Source of the DNA: [Leptolyngbya] sp. PCC 7376
Lineage (GTDB): Bacteria; Cyanobacteriota; Cyanobacteriia; Cyanobacteriales; MRBY01
Assembly (NCBI RefSeq): GCF_000316605.1
Contig: NC_019683.1
Coordinates: 3,890,036 to 3,954,035 of the forward strand
DNA length: 64,000 nucleotides
Reading direction: 5' to 3'
The notes beneath the pieces were generated by a model. It did not search any database. It was not told the DNA's origin and saw only the letters and a program-made list of their open reading frames with translations. Both the position numbers and the translations under genes were made by a program. This document shows, in pieces, positions 39,945-48,271 of this stretch; position 1 is the stretch's first letter; every line of letters starts with the position of its first letter.

Positions 39945-40801
39945 ACCTACTCTCACCCCTTTTGCAAGAGGTCAACTGTAATACCAAGGCAGTGATGGAA
40001 GAAATCAAAGCATGGCAGCATCGTCCTCTGGAGGAGATATATCCAATCCTGTGGCTGGATGGCATGAGAATAAAAATCAGAGAGGAAGGACGGGTCACGA
40101 ATCACACTCTGTACCTAGCACTGGGAGTGAAGCAGTCCGGTCACAAGGAGGTCTTAGGAATGTGGCTATCCTCGGGAGGAGAGGGGGCAAAATTTTGGTT
40201 ATCAGTGCTGAATGAAATCCACCATCGGGGAGTCGAACATATCTGTATAGCTTGTGTGGATGGGTTGAAGGGATTTCCCGCTGCCATTGAAGCGGTGTTC
40301 CCAAAAACGAGAGTGCAATTATGTATCGTTCATCTGATACGAAATAGCCTGAAATTCGTTTCTTGGAAAGACCGTAAGTCCGTGGTGTCAGACCTCAAGC
40401 CTATTTACCAGGCCGCCACAGTTTCCGAGGCAGAATCCGCCTTAACTGCTTTTGCGGAGCGTTGGGACGGCATCTACCCCACTATTTCCCAAATATGGCT
40501 GAATCATTGGGACAACATCATTCCATTATTTGATTATCCAGCTCCCATCCGTCGCATCATTTACACCACCAATGCCATTGAGGCGGTCAATCGCTCTTTG
40601 CGCAAGGTGTTAAAAACCAAGAGCATGTTCCCCCATGCAGATGCTGCCCTGAAATTGCTGTATTTAGCCCTGAAGCATTTGATGAAGAGATGGACGATAC
40701 CAATACCCCATTGGAAAAGAGCTTTGAGCTATTTTGCCATTGATAATCCAGAGTATTTTCTTCACTAATTTTCTTGGCTTACACAAAATTCTTGACGATC
40801 C
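39945..40801 (+). mobile_element. IS256-family remnant, 5' end lost
   Basis: Only the 3' part remains. The right end, near 40768-40801, reads CTTACACAAAATTCTTGACG, typical for this family. The left is replaced by the IS982 end at 39944. It had inserted in IS982 copy B, whose 5' end resumes near 40802. Confidence 0.78.
39947..40768 (+). pseudogene. IS256-type (mutator) transposase, 5'-truncated
   Basis: About 273 codons remain: WQHRPLEEIYPILWLDGMRI, LGVKQSGHKEVLGMWLS, CVDGLKGFPAAIEAVFP, QLCIVHLIRNS, RRIIYTTNAIEAVNRSLRKV. The N-terminal 130-170 residues of the family are missing. The frame continues leftwards into IS982 sequence, but those codons are not part of the gene. Confidence 0.9.
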
Positions 40802-41828
40802 CAAGACTTGGCAAAAATCATCAATGGAACAAAACAAAGGTTCTAGACCGGTCATGGGAGAAAGTAGTGGACTGCTTATCAACTTCCACAATATGCACTT
40901 TCTCCTTTTTCTTTCTTATCCCGAACTCACGTTATTTAGGTCTTTGAACAGCTCTATGGGTAGCACTAACTCTTCGATTGTTGAGAGTTTTGATAACTCT
41001 GCCTTCAAGCTGTTGAGACCTACTCTCCCCACCTCTTCCTTGAGTTGGTTCAGCGGAATTTTATCGGGGTCTAAAACCCAGGAATCTGACTGTGGTCCAG
41101 TGAGTTTATCCAATCCTTTGCGGCATTTCACTGGCAATTGTTTCATTATCGAATCGCATAGCTGGAGCTCAAACTGGTGATGAGCTGAATTAATCAGTCG
41201 TTCGATTTGCGCATAGGTCGGCGGTTCCAGCTTGCGGCTTCTTAGCTCTTCATAGAGCGATGCCTTCAGTTGTCTATCATTAATTACCCGTGGCACAACC
41301 TCTTCAATTAGCCACTGACGTAGATTATCAAGCTCTTTTTTGCCCGTACGCCGAAAGCTGTATCGCTGGCGAATTTCGACTCGGTGGCGCTTGATGCCTC
41401 TTCCTTTCCAGTCATACTGGCCATAGCCTTCTACATCTACTGACAGCTGCTCTGCAATAAAAGTACGAACCATACGAGGAATCTCATATTGCTTTTCCGG
41501 AAATCGTCCTTTCCACTGAAAAAATTTCAGTAAGAGGGCAAAACCTAGACGATTAACCCCACGCTTTTGCAAGACAAGGAGTCGGTCATCTTGGTCAATT
41601 GTCCAATGCTCAACTAGCTCTTGATTTTCCCATTTTCGTTTCATTCCAGGCCTTTAGAATCACGTCTCTGGCGAGCGTCAGGTCACACCAGTCAATATAA
41701 GTGAAACTTATCATTTAACCGATTGCTAGTTTTTTACGGTGGCGGAAAACATGGGCTGGAACCCATACAGGACAAATGTTTTAAGCTTATGGCACTTCGT
41801 TACAGCTACGCTTGCATTACCCCGACAA

Positions 41829-42555
41829 CAACAGTCAAGATTTTGTCACAGCAATATCCTTATTCTGTCAACAACGAAAAATAGCCTTGGGCATCAAGAT
41901 GAGCCGAAATAAGCAAGAAAGTGAAATATCGGTGATTCAGCAGTTACTGGAAGAGTTGGATTTGCCTCCAGTGACTGTGACCTTAGATGCCTTACACACT
42001 CAAAAAAACAGTTCAGCTACCCGACATCATCAGCATGATTATGTGATTACAGTCAAAGGTAATCAGAAAAAGTTGTATCAAGTTCTTATTGACTATTGTC
42101 TGGAGCATGAACCACTCGCCAAAACTGAATCAAAGGATATTGATCATGGTCGTCAGGAGAAACGGTGGGTGGAAGTTTGGTCTCTACCGACATTTTTCAC
42201 AACGCAATGGTGTGATGTCCAGTCTGTTGTGCGAGTAACTCGTTGGGGTTGCAGACAAAACAAAGACTATGACAATCAAATGTTCTACATCACATCACTA
42301 TCACCCCAGGGGCAGAAGTTAAGCCGGGTGATTCGTCAACATTGGCAAATTGAGAACAACTTGCATTGGGTCAAGGATGTCATCTTCCAAGAAGACCAAG
42401 CACAACAGACACGAGGTAATGCTCCGCAGAATTTTGCTATCTTCCGTAGCTGGGTGATTTCGCTATTGCGATTACATGGTTATCACTCCATGACGGAAGC
42501 CATGGCGATGATTTCTCATAAACTACCTCTCTTACTGTCTTTTTGTACTTCTTAG
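41829..42555 (+). pseudogene. ISAs1-type transposase copy A, 3' part
   Basis: Continues the transposase cut at 33908. After the duplicated GACAA it reads NNSQDFVTAISLFCQQ, MSRNKQESEISVIQQLLEEL, VTLDALHTQKN, VKGNQKKLYQ, SRVIRQHWQIENNLHWVKDV and ISLLRLHGY. The DDE residues are present, so only the Tn3 insertion disables it. The apparent start at 41812 lies in the Tn3 inverted repeat and is not real. Confidence 0.9.
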
Positions 42556-42597
42556 CCTTTTTCTCGACAGAATGAAACAGCCCTGCCCCTTCTAAAG

Positions 42598-43780
42598 CAG
42601 GGTTGTTTCATTCTGTCGAGAAAATAGAGAGAATAAGAGGAGATAGGCGTTCAACGATGAAAAATGAGCGAAAGCTTACTCGATACACTGAGTCGTATTG
42701 AAGACCCGAGACAGGCTTCCGGACGAAGACACTCATTATCTTTGATATTACTGATAATCATCATGGCAGGTATGAGTGGTGAATGGGGATATCGAGGTAT
42801 TGGGCGATTTATTGAGCGACATCGCCGGGAGCTGATTAGCACCTTACAGATTCCTGAAGCTCGTGTCCCCTCCTACTCAACGGTACGGCGAGTGATGATG
42901 GAATTAGATTTCCAGCAAGTGACACAAGTCTTTAACCAATGGGCAAGACAATATGTGAGAAAGGGAGACATTGTGGCTGGGGACGGTAAATCCCTCAAAA
43001 ACACCGTGCAAAACTATGACAACAAGAGTCAAGATTTTGTCACAGCAGTGTCTTTATTCTGTCAGCAGCGACAAGTTGTTTTGGGCATGAAAATGAGTCG
43101 GAATAAGAAAGAGAGTGAAATCTCAGTAATCCGGCAATTACTGACAGAGTTAGATTTACCATCAGTCACTGTGACTTTAGATGCCTTACACACTCAAAAA
43201 AACAATCCAGTTACTCAGACAACGCGGACATGACTACCTAGTGACAGTCAAAGGCAACCAGAAAAAGCTGTATCAAGCTTTAACAAACTACTGTCAGGAA
43301 CAAAAGCCAATCGCTCAACATGAATCCCAAAATGTTGGTCATGGTCGTTCTGAAAAAAGACGAGTAGAAGTCTGGTCTGTGCCGACTTCACTAACGCCAG
43401 AATGGAAAGATATACAATCCGTTGTCCGCATGACTCGGTGGGGACAGAGGCAGAGCCAAGACTATGAAAATCAGATGTTCTACATCACTTCATTACCACC
43501 ACAAGGACTAAAGCTGAGTCGAGTAATTCGACAGCATTGGCAAATCGAGAACAACCTACATTGGGTAAAGGATGCACTTCTTGGGGAAGACAAAGCACAA
43601 CAAAAAGATGGCCATGCTCCAGAGAACTTTGCCATCTTCCGTAGTTGGGTAATCTCGCTATTGAGATTGAACGGCTATTCATCCATAACGGAAGCCATAG
43701 CTCTGATTTCTCACCGATTACCGTTTTTACTATCGTTGTGTACTGCTTAGCTTCTTTCTCTCAAGAATGAAACAGCCCTG
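42598..43780 (+). mobile_element. ISAs1-type element, copy B
   Basis: A 1183-bp element with ends CAGGGTTGTTTCATTCT and, in reverse, CAGGGCTGTTTCATTCT. It starts 12 bp after copy A, in the same orientation. The 12-bp spacer CCCCTTCTAAAG is matched in reverse by CTTTAGAAAGGGG just past the right end, so either the inverted repeats extend further or a palindrome was the target. Confidence 0.88.
42664..43750 (+). pseudogene. ISAs1-type transposase copy B, one frameshift
   Basis: A close paralogue of copy A with a complete length of about 361 codons. The first frame (42664-43233) runs through GDGKSLKNTVQNYDNKSQDF. The second (to 43750) picks up at RQRGHDYLVTVKGNQKKLYQ. They meet near 43215-43225, where one extra base is present relative to copy A. 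No slippery run is there, so mutation (or a sequencing error) is likelier than programmed shifting. Confidence 0.87.
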
Positions 43781-43807
43781 CTCTTTAGAAAGGGGACTTG
43801 GGCTTTT

Positions 43808-45025
43808 TTATTGGGGATTGAGTTTAAGAAGTTGGCCTGAATCTTCATCCGTCAAAACATAAAGATGTTCATCTGGAGCTTGGCGAATATCTCGGACTCG
43901 CTGGCCAATAATAATGCGAGATTCGATGACCATCGCTCCATCTTTTTCGATTTGCATTCGCCGAATATCTTTTGAAACTAATCCGCCTGCAAACAGATTG
44001 CCGTGCCAACCCAAGTAGCGATCGCCCGTATAAACAGCGAGACCAGATGGGGCAATAGAAGGTGTCCAAACCCTAGTGGGATTGGTGATATCTTCACGGG
44101 TATTCACCGGAGCAACGGGCTGACCTGTGGAATATTCGGCACTGAAAGACACATCCGGCCAACCGTAGTTATTGTCTGCCTTCACTAAATTTAGTTCGTC
44201 ACCTCCACGTGAGCCATGTTCTGTAGCCCAAACTTTTTGTCGGTAAGAATCAAAGACCATGCCCTGAATATTGCGGTGACCATAGCTCCAAACTTCTGGT
44301 TCTGCTTCGGGATTATCGATAAAAGGGTTGTCGTCAGGAATGCTGCCATCGTCATGAATGCGTAAAACTTTGCCGAGATGACTACCGAGGTTTTGGGATT
44401 GTTTGCGGCTGAGATCGCCATCAACTTTTAACGGGGGATTACCGCCATCACCAATGGAAATGAGGAGGGTTTCATCGGGAAGCCATGTCAAGCGGGAGCC
44501 GAAATGTTGACCGCCTTTTTTTGCTTGAGCAACTTCAAAAATAACTTCCCAATCACTTAATGCTTCACCATCAAATTTTGCTCTAGCGACACGGGTTCGA
44601 TTGGCATCTTGGGTGCCATGGGCATAGGTGAAGTAAATCCATTGGTTTTCTTCAAAGCGGAGATGCAAGGCAATATCTAACAATCCTCCCTGCCGCGATG
44701 CAAAAACTTGTTGGGCGGTGATATCTGCGACTTCCGTAACTCCAGCGATCGCCTTTTCCTCTAACACCCCCTCCCGAACAATTCTGAGTTTGCCAGCCCG
44801 CTCAGTAATTAAAATATCGCCATTTGGTAGCCATGCCATACCCCAAGGATGATCTAATCCCTCTGCAATAATTTCTAGCTCGACCTCCTCTACAGGCAAC
44901 GTTTCCACGTCTGGACTCATCAGGGCGATCGCCTCAGTGGTGAAAGATTGGGATGCGCAACCCGCTATTGATCCCAAGCTACTAATGAGTAAAACCGCAA
45001 AGACAGGCGAAAAATAATGTCCCAT
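43808..45025 (-). CDS. PQQ-dependent sugar dehydrogenase family lipoprotein
   Basis: A six-bladed beta-propeller of the glucose/sorbosone dehydrogenase (GSDH) family, about 405 residues. It shows LDHPWGMAWLPNGDILITER, GLLDIALHLRF, HFGSRLTWLPDETLLISIGD, GHRNIQGMVFD and EHGSRGGDELNLV, the usual blade motifs with the catalytic His and PQQ ligands. The ATG at 45025 gives a lipoprotein signal ending in the lipobox SIAGC, so it is probably anchored at the periplasmic face; an upstream TTG at 45061 is less likely. Its stop lies about 27 bp from the ISAs1 right end. Whether the host makes PQQ is unknown. Confidence 0.85.
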   Translation of the reverse strand: MGHYFSPVFAVLLISSLGSIAGCASQSFTTEAIALMSPDVETLPVEEVELEIIAEGLDHPWGMAWLPNGDILITERAGKLRIVREGVLEEKAIAGVTEVADITAQQVFASRQGGLLDIALHLRFEENQWIYFTYAHGTQDANRTRVARAKFDGEALSDWEVIFEVAQAKKGGQHFGSRLTWLPDETLLISIGDGGNPPLKVDGDLSRKQSQNLGSHLGKVLRIHDDGSIPDDNPFIDNPEAEPEVWSYGHRNIQGMVFDSYRQKVWATEHGSRGGDELNLVKADNNYGWPDVSFSAEYSTGQPVAPVNTREDITNPTRVWTPSIAPSGLAVYTGDRYLGWHGNLFAGGLVSKDIRRMQIEKDGAMVIESRIIIGQRVRDIRQAPDEHLYVLTDEDSGQLLKLNPQ

Positions 45026-45168
45026 GGGGATGTGTGCAATAAACAATAAAAAAGTAAGCAACGAGCCGCTAATTAGCAGTTGTTCCTTACTCTAACGAGA
45101 TTTGTTTTAAAGCGGATTAAGACCGAGATGATAGCCCGCTATTTTGCGAATTGAATTTGAGAAATTGC

Positions 45169-45456
45169 TTAGTCGTCGGGCTCAATAGTACTGCTTAAGC
45201 CATGACTTTTTAGGGTTTCACAATAAAATTCAGCATGTTCTTGGACACATGTGATGACAAGGGCTAGGCCGTTTGTGTGAGCTTCCATCATGATGCTCAC
45301 AGCTTGGGGCTGAGTGAGTCCCGCAACAGTCTGAATAAGGGTTTGGACGACATGCTCCATAGGATTAAAGTCGTCGTTGTGGAGTAGGACGCGGTAACGG
45401 GGAGCTGGCTTACGGACTGTGGCCGCAGAACGCTTTTCGATCACACCTGTAGACAT
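45169..45456 (-). CDS. clpS: ClpS adaptor for Clp protease
   Basis: A 95-residue ClpS. The core motif is RYRVLLHNDDFNPMEHVVQTL, and the later EAHTNGLALVITCVQEHAEFY matches the N-degron pocket and ClpA/C docking residues. It delivers N-end-rule substrates to ClpC-ClpP. The N-terminal 20 residues are a flexible arm. It stands alone here, and a HIP1 site lies about 80 bp upstream. Confidence 0.94.
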   Translation of the reverse strand: MSTGVIEKRSAATVRKPAPRYRVLLHNDDFNPMEHVVQTLIQTVAGLTQPQAVSIMMEAHTNGLALVITCVQEHAEFYCETLKSHGLSSTIEPDD

Positions 45457-45696
45457 GATGATTGAATCTCCTAAAAAGTTGTTTGGTTAGTTTGCTTTAA
45501 AGTATTTCGACAAAAAGATTTTGCTGAGCGATAAATGTTGGGCGATCGCCTCGGATCACGTTCAAAAAGAGAACGGATGGTGCTTTGGTTATGGCACATC
45601 AAGTTGCTCTCATCTTAGCGCGGAATAATCGGCTGAAAGCTCAGTAAGAAAGCGATACAATATGAGGAATTAACATTTATTTACAAAAGCGTCCAT

Positions 45697-46590
45697 ATGA
45701 CTGCTGTTACTGAAACAAATCTTACGACTACGGAAAATCCTCCGAGTCAATACTGGACTTGGCGTGGACACAAAATTCACTATGTGCAGGCTGGAGCAGC
45801 AAATGGCAAGCCACCTCTATTGCTAGTGCATGGTTTTGGTGCGTCGACGGATCACTGGCGCAAAAATATTACAGAACTACAAAAAGATTTTTCAATTTGG
45901 GCGATTGATATGCTTGGTTTTGGGCGATCGCCAAAGGCAGACACAGAATATAGTGGCAGTTTATGGCGTGACCAAATCCATGATTTTGTCACTCAAGTGG
46001 TTGGTAAACCCGTAGTTCTCGCCGGAAACTCCCTTGGGGGTTACGCATCCCTTTGTGTGGCAGCGCAACGACCCGAATCCGCGAAGGGTTTGATTCTGCT
46101 CAACAGCGCTGGCCCTTTTAGTGACCCTAATAAAAAGGAGCGATCGCCGTTCCAGAAAGCATTACGCAAAGTGCTTTTTAGCCCCGTTTCGACCTTTATG
46201 ATTTTTCAGTACACAAAGCGTCGCTCCACTATTCGCAAAACCCTTGAGAAAGTTTATGTAAACCAAGATGCGGTAACCGAAAGACTGATTGATGAAATCC
46301 GTCGCCCATCTGATGACCCCGGCGCAAGAAAAGTATTTGGGGCAGTTTTCAACACTCCTGAAGGCGCAAAGGTTGACCACCTTCTCGAACAATTGGAACG
46401 ACCTCTGATGATGATTTGGGGTGAGAAAGATCCTTGGATTAAGGCCAGAGAACGTGGCGCAAAATTCAAACAATACCGACCCGAACTCACAGAACATTAT
46501 TTAAACTCTGGACATTGTCCCCACGACGATACTCCCGACGAAGTAAACCAAATTATTCGTAATTGGATCACCCAAAACTTTACATCCTAG
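45697..46590 (+). CDS. Alpha/beta hydrolase
   Basis: A 297-residue alpha/beta-hydrolase-fold enzyme. The oxyanion-hole segment LLVHGFGASTDHWRKNI, the nucleophile elbow GNSLGGYASL (Ser near 113), the Asp in MIWGEKDPWIK and the His in NSGHCPHDDTPDEV complete a catalytic triad. Residues 18-30 (SQYWTWRGHKIHY) match cyanobacterial and plastid members related to pheophytinase-like or epoxide-hydrolase-like enzymes. The substrate cannot be read from sequence. The next gene starts 30 bp downstream on the same strand. Confidence 0.88.
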   Translation: MTAVTETNLTTTENPPSQYWTWRGHKIHYVQAGAANGKPPLLLVHGFGASTDHWRKNITELQKDFSIWAIDMLGFGRSPKADTEYSGSLWRDQIHDFVTQVVGKPVVLAGNSLGGYASLCVAAQRPESAKGLILLNSAGPFSDPNKKERSPFQKALRKVLFSPVSTFMIFQYTKRRSTIRKTLEKVYVNQDAVTERLIDEIRRPSDDPGARKVFGAVFNTPEGAKVDHLLEQLERPLMMIWGEKDPWIKARERGAKFKQYRPELTEHYLNSGHCPHDDTPDEVNQIIRNWITQNFTS

Positions 46591-46620
46591 ATTGTTCTGA
46601 TTTCGATTTGCCCTACAGCT

Positions 46621-47163
46621 ATGCCGACAACCTTCAACCTTTCCCCTCTCATCCGCATCACCTTATTGAGTCTCTACACAACTTTGATTGTGCCGATTCC
46701 ATTCTTGGCGGATGTAACCAATGCTCCAGTGCCTTCAACATGGCTTTGGATTGGTTTCGTTGTCGGTGGCGTTTTTCTATATGGTGCTCTCAGCGAAAAA
46801 GTTTTGTTGGATGACGAAGGTATTCAGGTTACCTATCCCCAATGGTTTCGGATGATTTCCCGCAAAGGCTGGTCATTGAAATGGTCTGAAATTGCTCAGC
46901 TCAAAATGCGCACCACTGGACAAGGCGGCATGGTTTATTATTTCGTCACTGCGGATCGTGATCGCGCTTACTTACTGCCAATGCGAGTAGCTGGCTTTGC
47001 GAAGATGGTTGGCATTGTTGAAGAGAAAACTAATATCGACACTAGCGATGTCCATCCCCTATCCCAACCTTGGATGTATATGTTGCTATTTAGCATCACC
47101 ATGTTGCTCGGCTTAGTGGATATTTGGACAATCACTACTGCTCTATTTGGGGCGATCGCCTAA
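46621..47163 (+). CDS. Membrane protein with a soluble PH-like middle
   Basis: 180 residues with two N-terminal membrane helices (about 10-30 and 42-62), a soluble beta-rich middle (about 65-135; LLDDEGIQVTYPQWFR, WSEIAQLKMRTTGQGG) that resembles bacterial PH domains, and a C-terminal helix (MYMLLFSITMLLGLVDIW). No family name is certain. It probably forms a unit with the alpha/beta hydrolase upstream and the small gene downstream. Confidence 0.65.
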   Translation: MPTTFNLSPLIRITLLSLYTTLIVPIPFLADVTNAPVPSTWLWIGFVVGGVFLYGALSEKVLLDDEGIQVTYPQWFRMISRKGWSLKWSEIAQLKMRTTGQGGMVYYFVTADRDRAYLLPMRVAGFAKMVGIVEEKTNIDTSDVHPLSQPWMYMLLFSITMLLGLVDIWTITTALFGAIA

Positions 47164-47181
47164 CTTCAATCCCATTCTTTG

Positions 47182-47634
47182 ATGGACATATACGAGTTTT
47201 CATTACGCGAGAAATTCACTGTTAGTCAAATATCCAAATTACTAGGAGATATTCTCGACATCCCCCTCGAGTTTATTGGCAGTCAAACAGAGTATTTCTC
47301 TCGATGTATGCAACCGGATACATTACTGATGGGAATTGACATTGTGTATCAAGCAACTGGTTACCGAACATTCATCAATGTAGTTTTAACTGATGATATC
47401 GATGATCAAAGATTTATAGAGACGAGCTGTTTGTTAGCTTCAACTTTAAAAACAGATGTTGCTATTGGAGATTTATCTGACACGAATGGTTTCCCTGGCA
47501 TTTTTATCAAAATTGACTCCTCCCTACAAATCCAAAGAGGCTACGAAAGATATGATGACAATGGGAATTTTGATCTAGATCTAGTAGCCATTCCAATGAG
47601 CCTCAATGATTATTTGTTGATGCTTTCCAGCTGA
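47182..47634 (+). CDS. Hypothetical soluble protein
   Basis: 150 residues from the ATG at 47182; a TTG at 47179 is the alternative. It is acidic and mixed alpha/beta with no signal or membrane segment. The C-terminus GFPGIFIKIDSSLQIQRGYE to DYLLMLSS looks well folded. I do not recognise the family. It starts about 19 bp after the preceding gene, so it is likely co-transcribed. It could be an immunity-type or chaperone-like small protein, but nothing shows that directly. Confidence 0.55.
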   Translation: MDIYEFSLREKFTVSQISKLLGDILDIPLEFIGSQTEYFSRCMQPDTLLMGIDIVYQATGYRTFINVVLTDDIDDQRFIETSCLLASTLKTDVAIGDLSDTNGFPGIFIKIDSSLQIQRGYERYDDNGNFDLDLVAIPMSLNDYLLMLSS

Positions 47635-47707
47635 AGTGAACTTATCTGAGTAAATCTTGTTATCGTTGGGCGATCGCCATTACTATGGCCACAATATCGA
47701 AATATTT

Positions 47708-48271
47708 ATGGAAATAGACCAAGATTATTATCTGATTATTGATCTTGAGGCGACTTGCTGTGATGACAAGTCCATTCCGCGTCACAAGATGGAAATTATT
47801 GAGATTGGCGCAGTTTTACTCCACTCTAAAACACTTGAGATAGAGAGTGAATATCAAACTTTTGTGCAGCCTATTTTGAATCCGACTCTCACGGATTTTT
47901 GTAAGACTCTCACTTCTATTACTCAAGGAGACGTTAATCAAGCACCTCATTTTCCCGAGGCAATCCAAGGGTTACAGAAGTGGCTCTATCCCTTTAGAAG
48001 CTATGTGTTTTGCTCTTGGGGCAAGTACGATAAGACACAGTTTGAACGGGATTGTCAGCGCCATAATGTAGACTATCCTTTCCCGAGCAAGCATATCAAT
48101 CTCAAGAAAAGCTTTTCTGCAATTATCAGTAGCTCTAAAAAGTTTGGCATGAATGGTGCACTTGAAAAGCTCGGGCTGCCGTTAATTGGTACTCACCACC
48201 GTGGTATTGATGATGCGAGAAATATTGCTCGGATTGTTCAAGCATTAAAGTCGAAAACTCAAGAATCATAG
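47708..48271 (+). CDS. DEDDh 3'-5' exonuclease (Eri1/KapD-like)
   Basis: About 187 residues of the DnaQ-like exonuclease fold. The four acidic residues and the His appear as DLEATCCDD (first D and E), then CSWGKYDKTQFERDC, and HHRGIDDARNIARI. The Cys-rich DLEATC start and the IEIGAVLL segment match the Eri1/KapD type, which trims RNA or small nucleic-acid 3' ends. The ATG at 47708 (MEIDQDYYLIID) is preferred over 47657, which adds 17 unrelated residues. Its end overlaps the convergent gene by 13 bp. Confidence 0.85.
   Translation: MEIDQDYYLIIDLEATCCDDKSIPRHKMEIIEIGAVLLHSKTLEIESEYQTFVQPILNPTLTDFCKTLTSITQGDVNQAPHFPEAIQGLQKWLYPFRSYVFCSWGKYDKTQFERDCQRHNVDYPFPSKHINLKKSFSAIISSSKKFGMNGALEKLGLPLIGTHHRGIDDARNIARIVQALKSKTQES

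Larger units (their letters stand above)
38031..40933 (-). mobile_element. IS982-type insertion into tnpA (outer copy B), rearranged
   Basis: The outer ends are AACGTGAGTTCTGGATAAG at 38031 and, in reverse, AACGTGAGTTCGGGATAAG at 40933, flanked by ATTT direct repeats (38027-38030 and 40934-40937). Only the 5' end of copy B is sure (40802-40933, coding SSPLLSPMTGLEPLF and DDFCQVLG in reverse). The left part is shared with, or replaced by, a second IS982 copy. An IS256 remnant sits between. Confidence 0.78.
35811..41644 (-). pseudogene. tnpA: Tn3-family transposase TnpA, broken by frameshifts and insertions
   Basis: Stitched, this is about 975 codons, the usual TnpA length. The N-terminal DUF4158-like part (40938-41644) reads HWTIDQDDRLLVLQKRGVNRLGFALLLKFF. 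The rest includes [82 protein letters not shown] and the terminal LTPLIYSHVNPYGIF. IS982-type sequence (38031-40933, ATTT duplicated) interrupts it, and excision would restore the frame. Three frame breaks remain: a 14-bp tandem duplication (37305-37332), a 2-nt gain near 36607, and a 1-nt gain in a T-run near 36240. It is dead. Confidence 0.92.
33909..41823 (-). mobile_element. Tn3-family transposon, degenerate, carrying nested insertions
   Basis: Terminal inverted repeats of about 38 bp begin GGGGTAATGCAAGCGTAGCT at 33909 and, in reverse, at 41823. They are followed on both sides by the 5-bp target duplication GACAA (33904-33908 and 41824-41828), the Tn3 hallmark. It encodes only a TnpA. 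Without its nested elements it is about 3.3 kb, so there is no room for a resolvase. The left inverted repeat is itself interrupted at its inner edge by an IS5-type element. Confidence 0.92.
33485..42585 (+). mobile_element. ISAs1-type element, copy A, split by a Tn3-family transposon
   Basis: The left end CAGGGCTGTTTCATTCT at 33485 is matched in reverse by the right end at 42569-42585. Removing the Tn3 transposon and one 5-bp target copy (33909-41828) rejoins the transposase frame exactly. The original IS would be about 1.2 kb. It is the outermost shell of the nested stack. Confidence 0.88.

Noticed and set aside
39866-39946. N-terminal extension of the IS256 transposase frame
   Set aside because: These codons lie in the IS982 end and are open by chance. 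The family homology begins after 39947.
41812-41828. ATG start for the 3' half of ISAs1 copy A
   Set aside because: The apparent start is in the Tn3 inverted repeat. The true continuation begins at the duplicated GACAA.
45542-45560. HIP1 site upstream of clpS as an operator
   Set aside because: HIP1 sites are everywhere in this genome, so one before a gene is not evidence of regulation.
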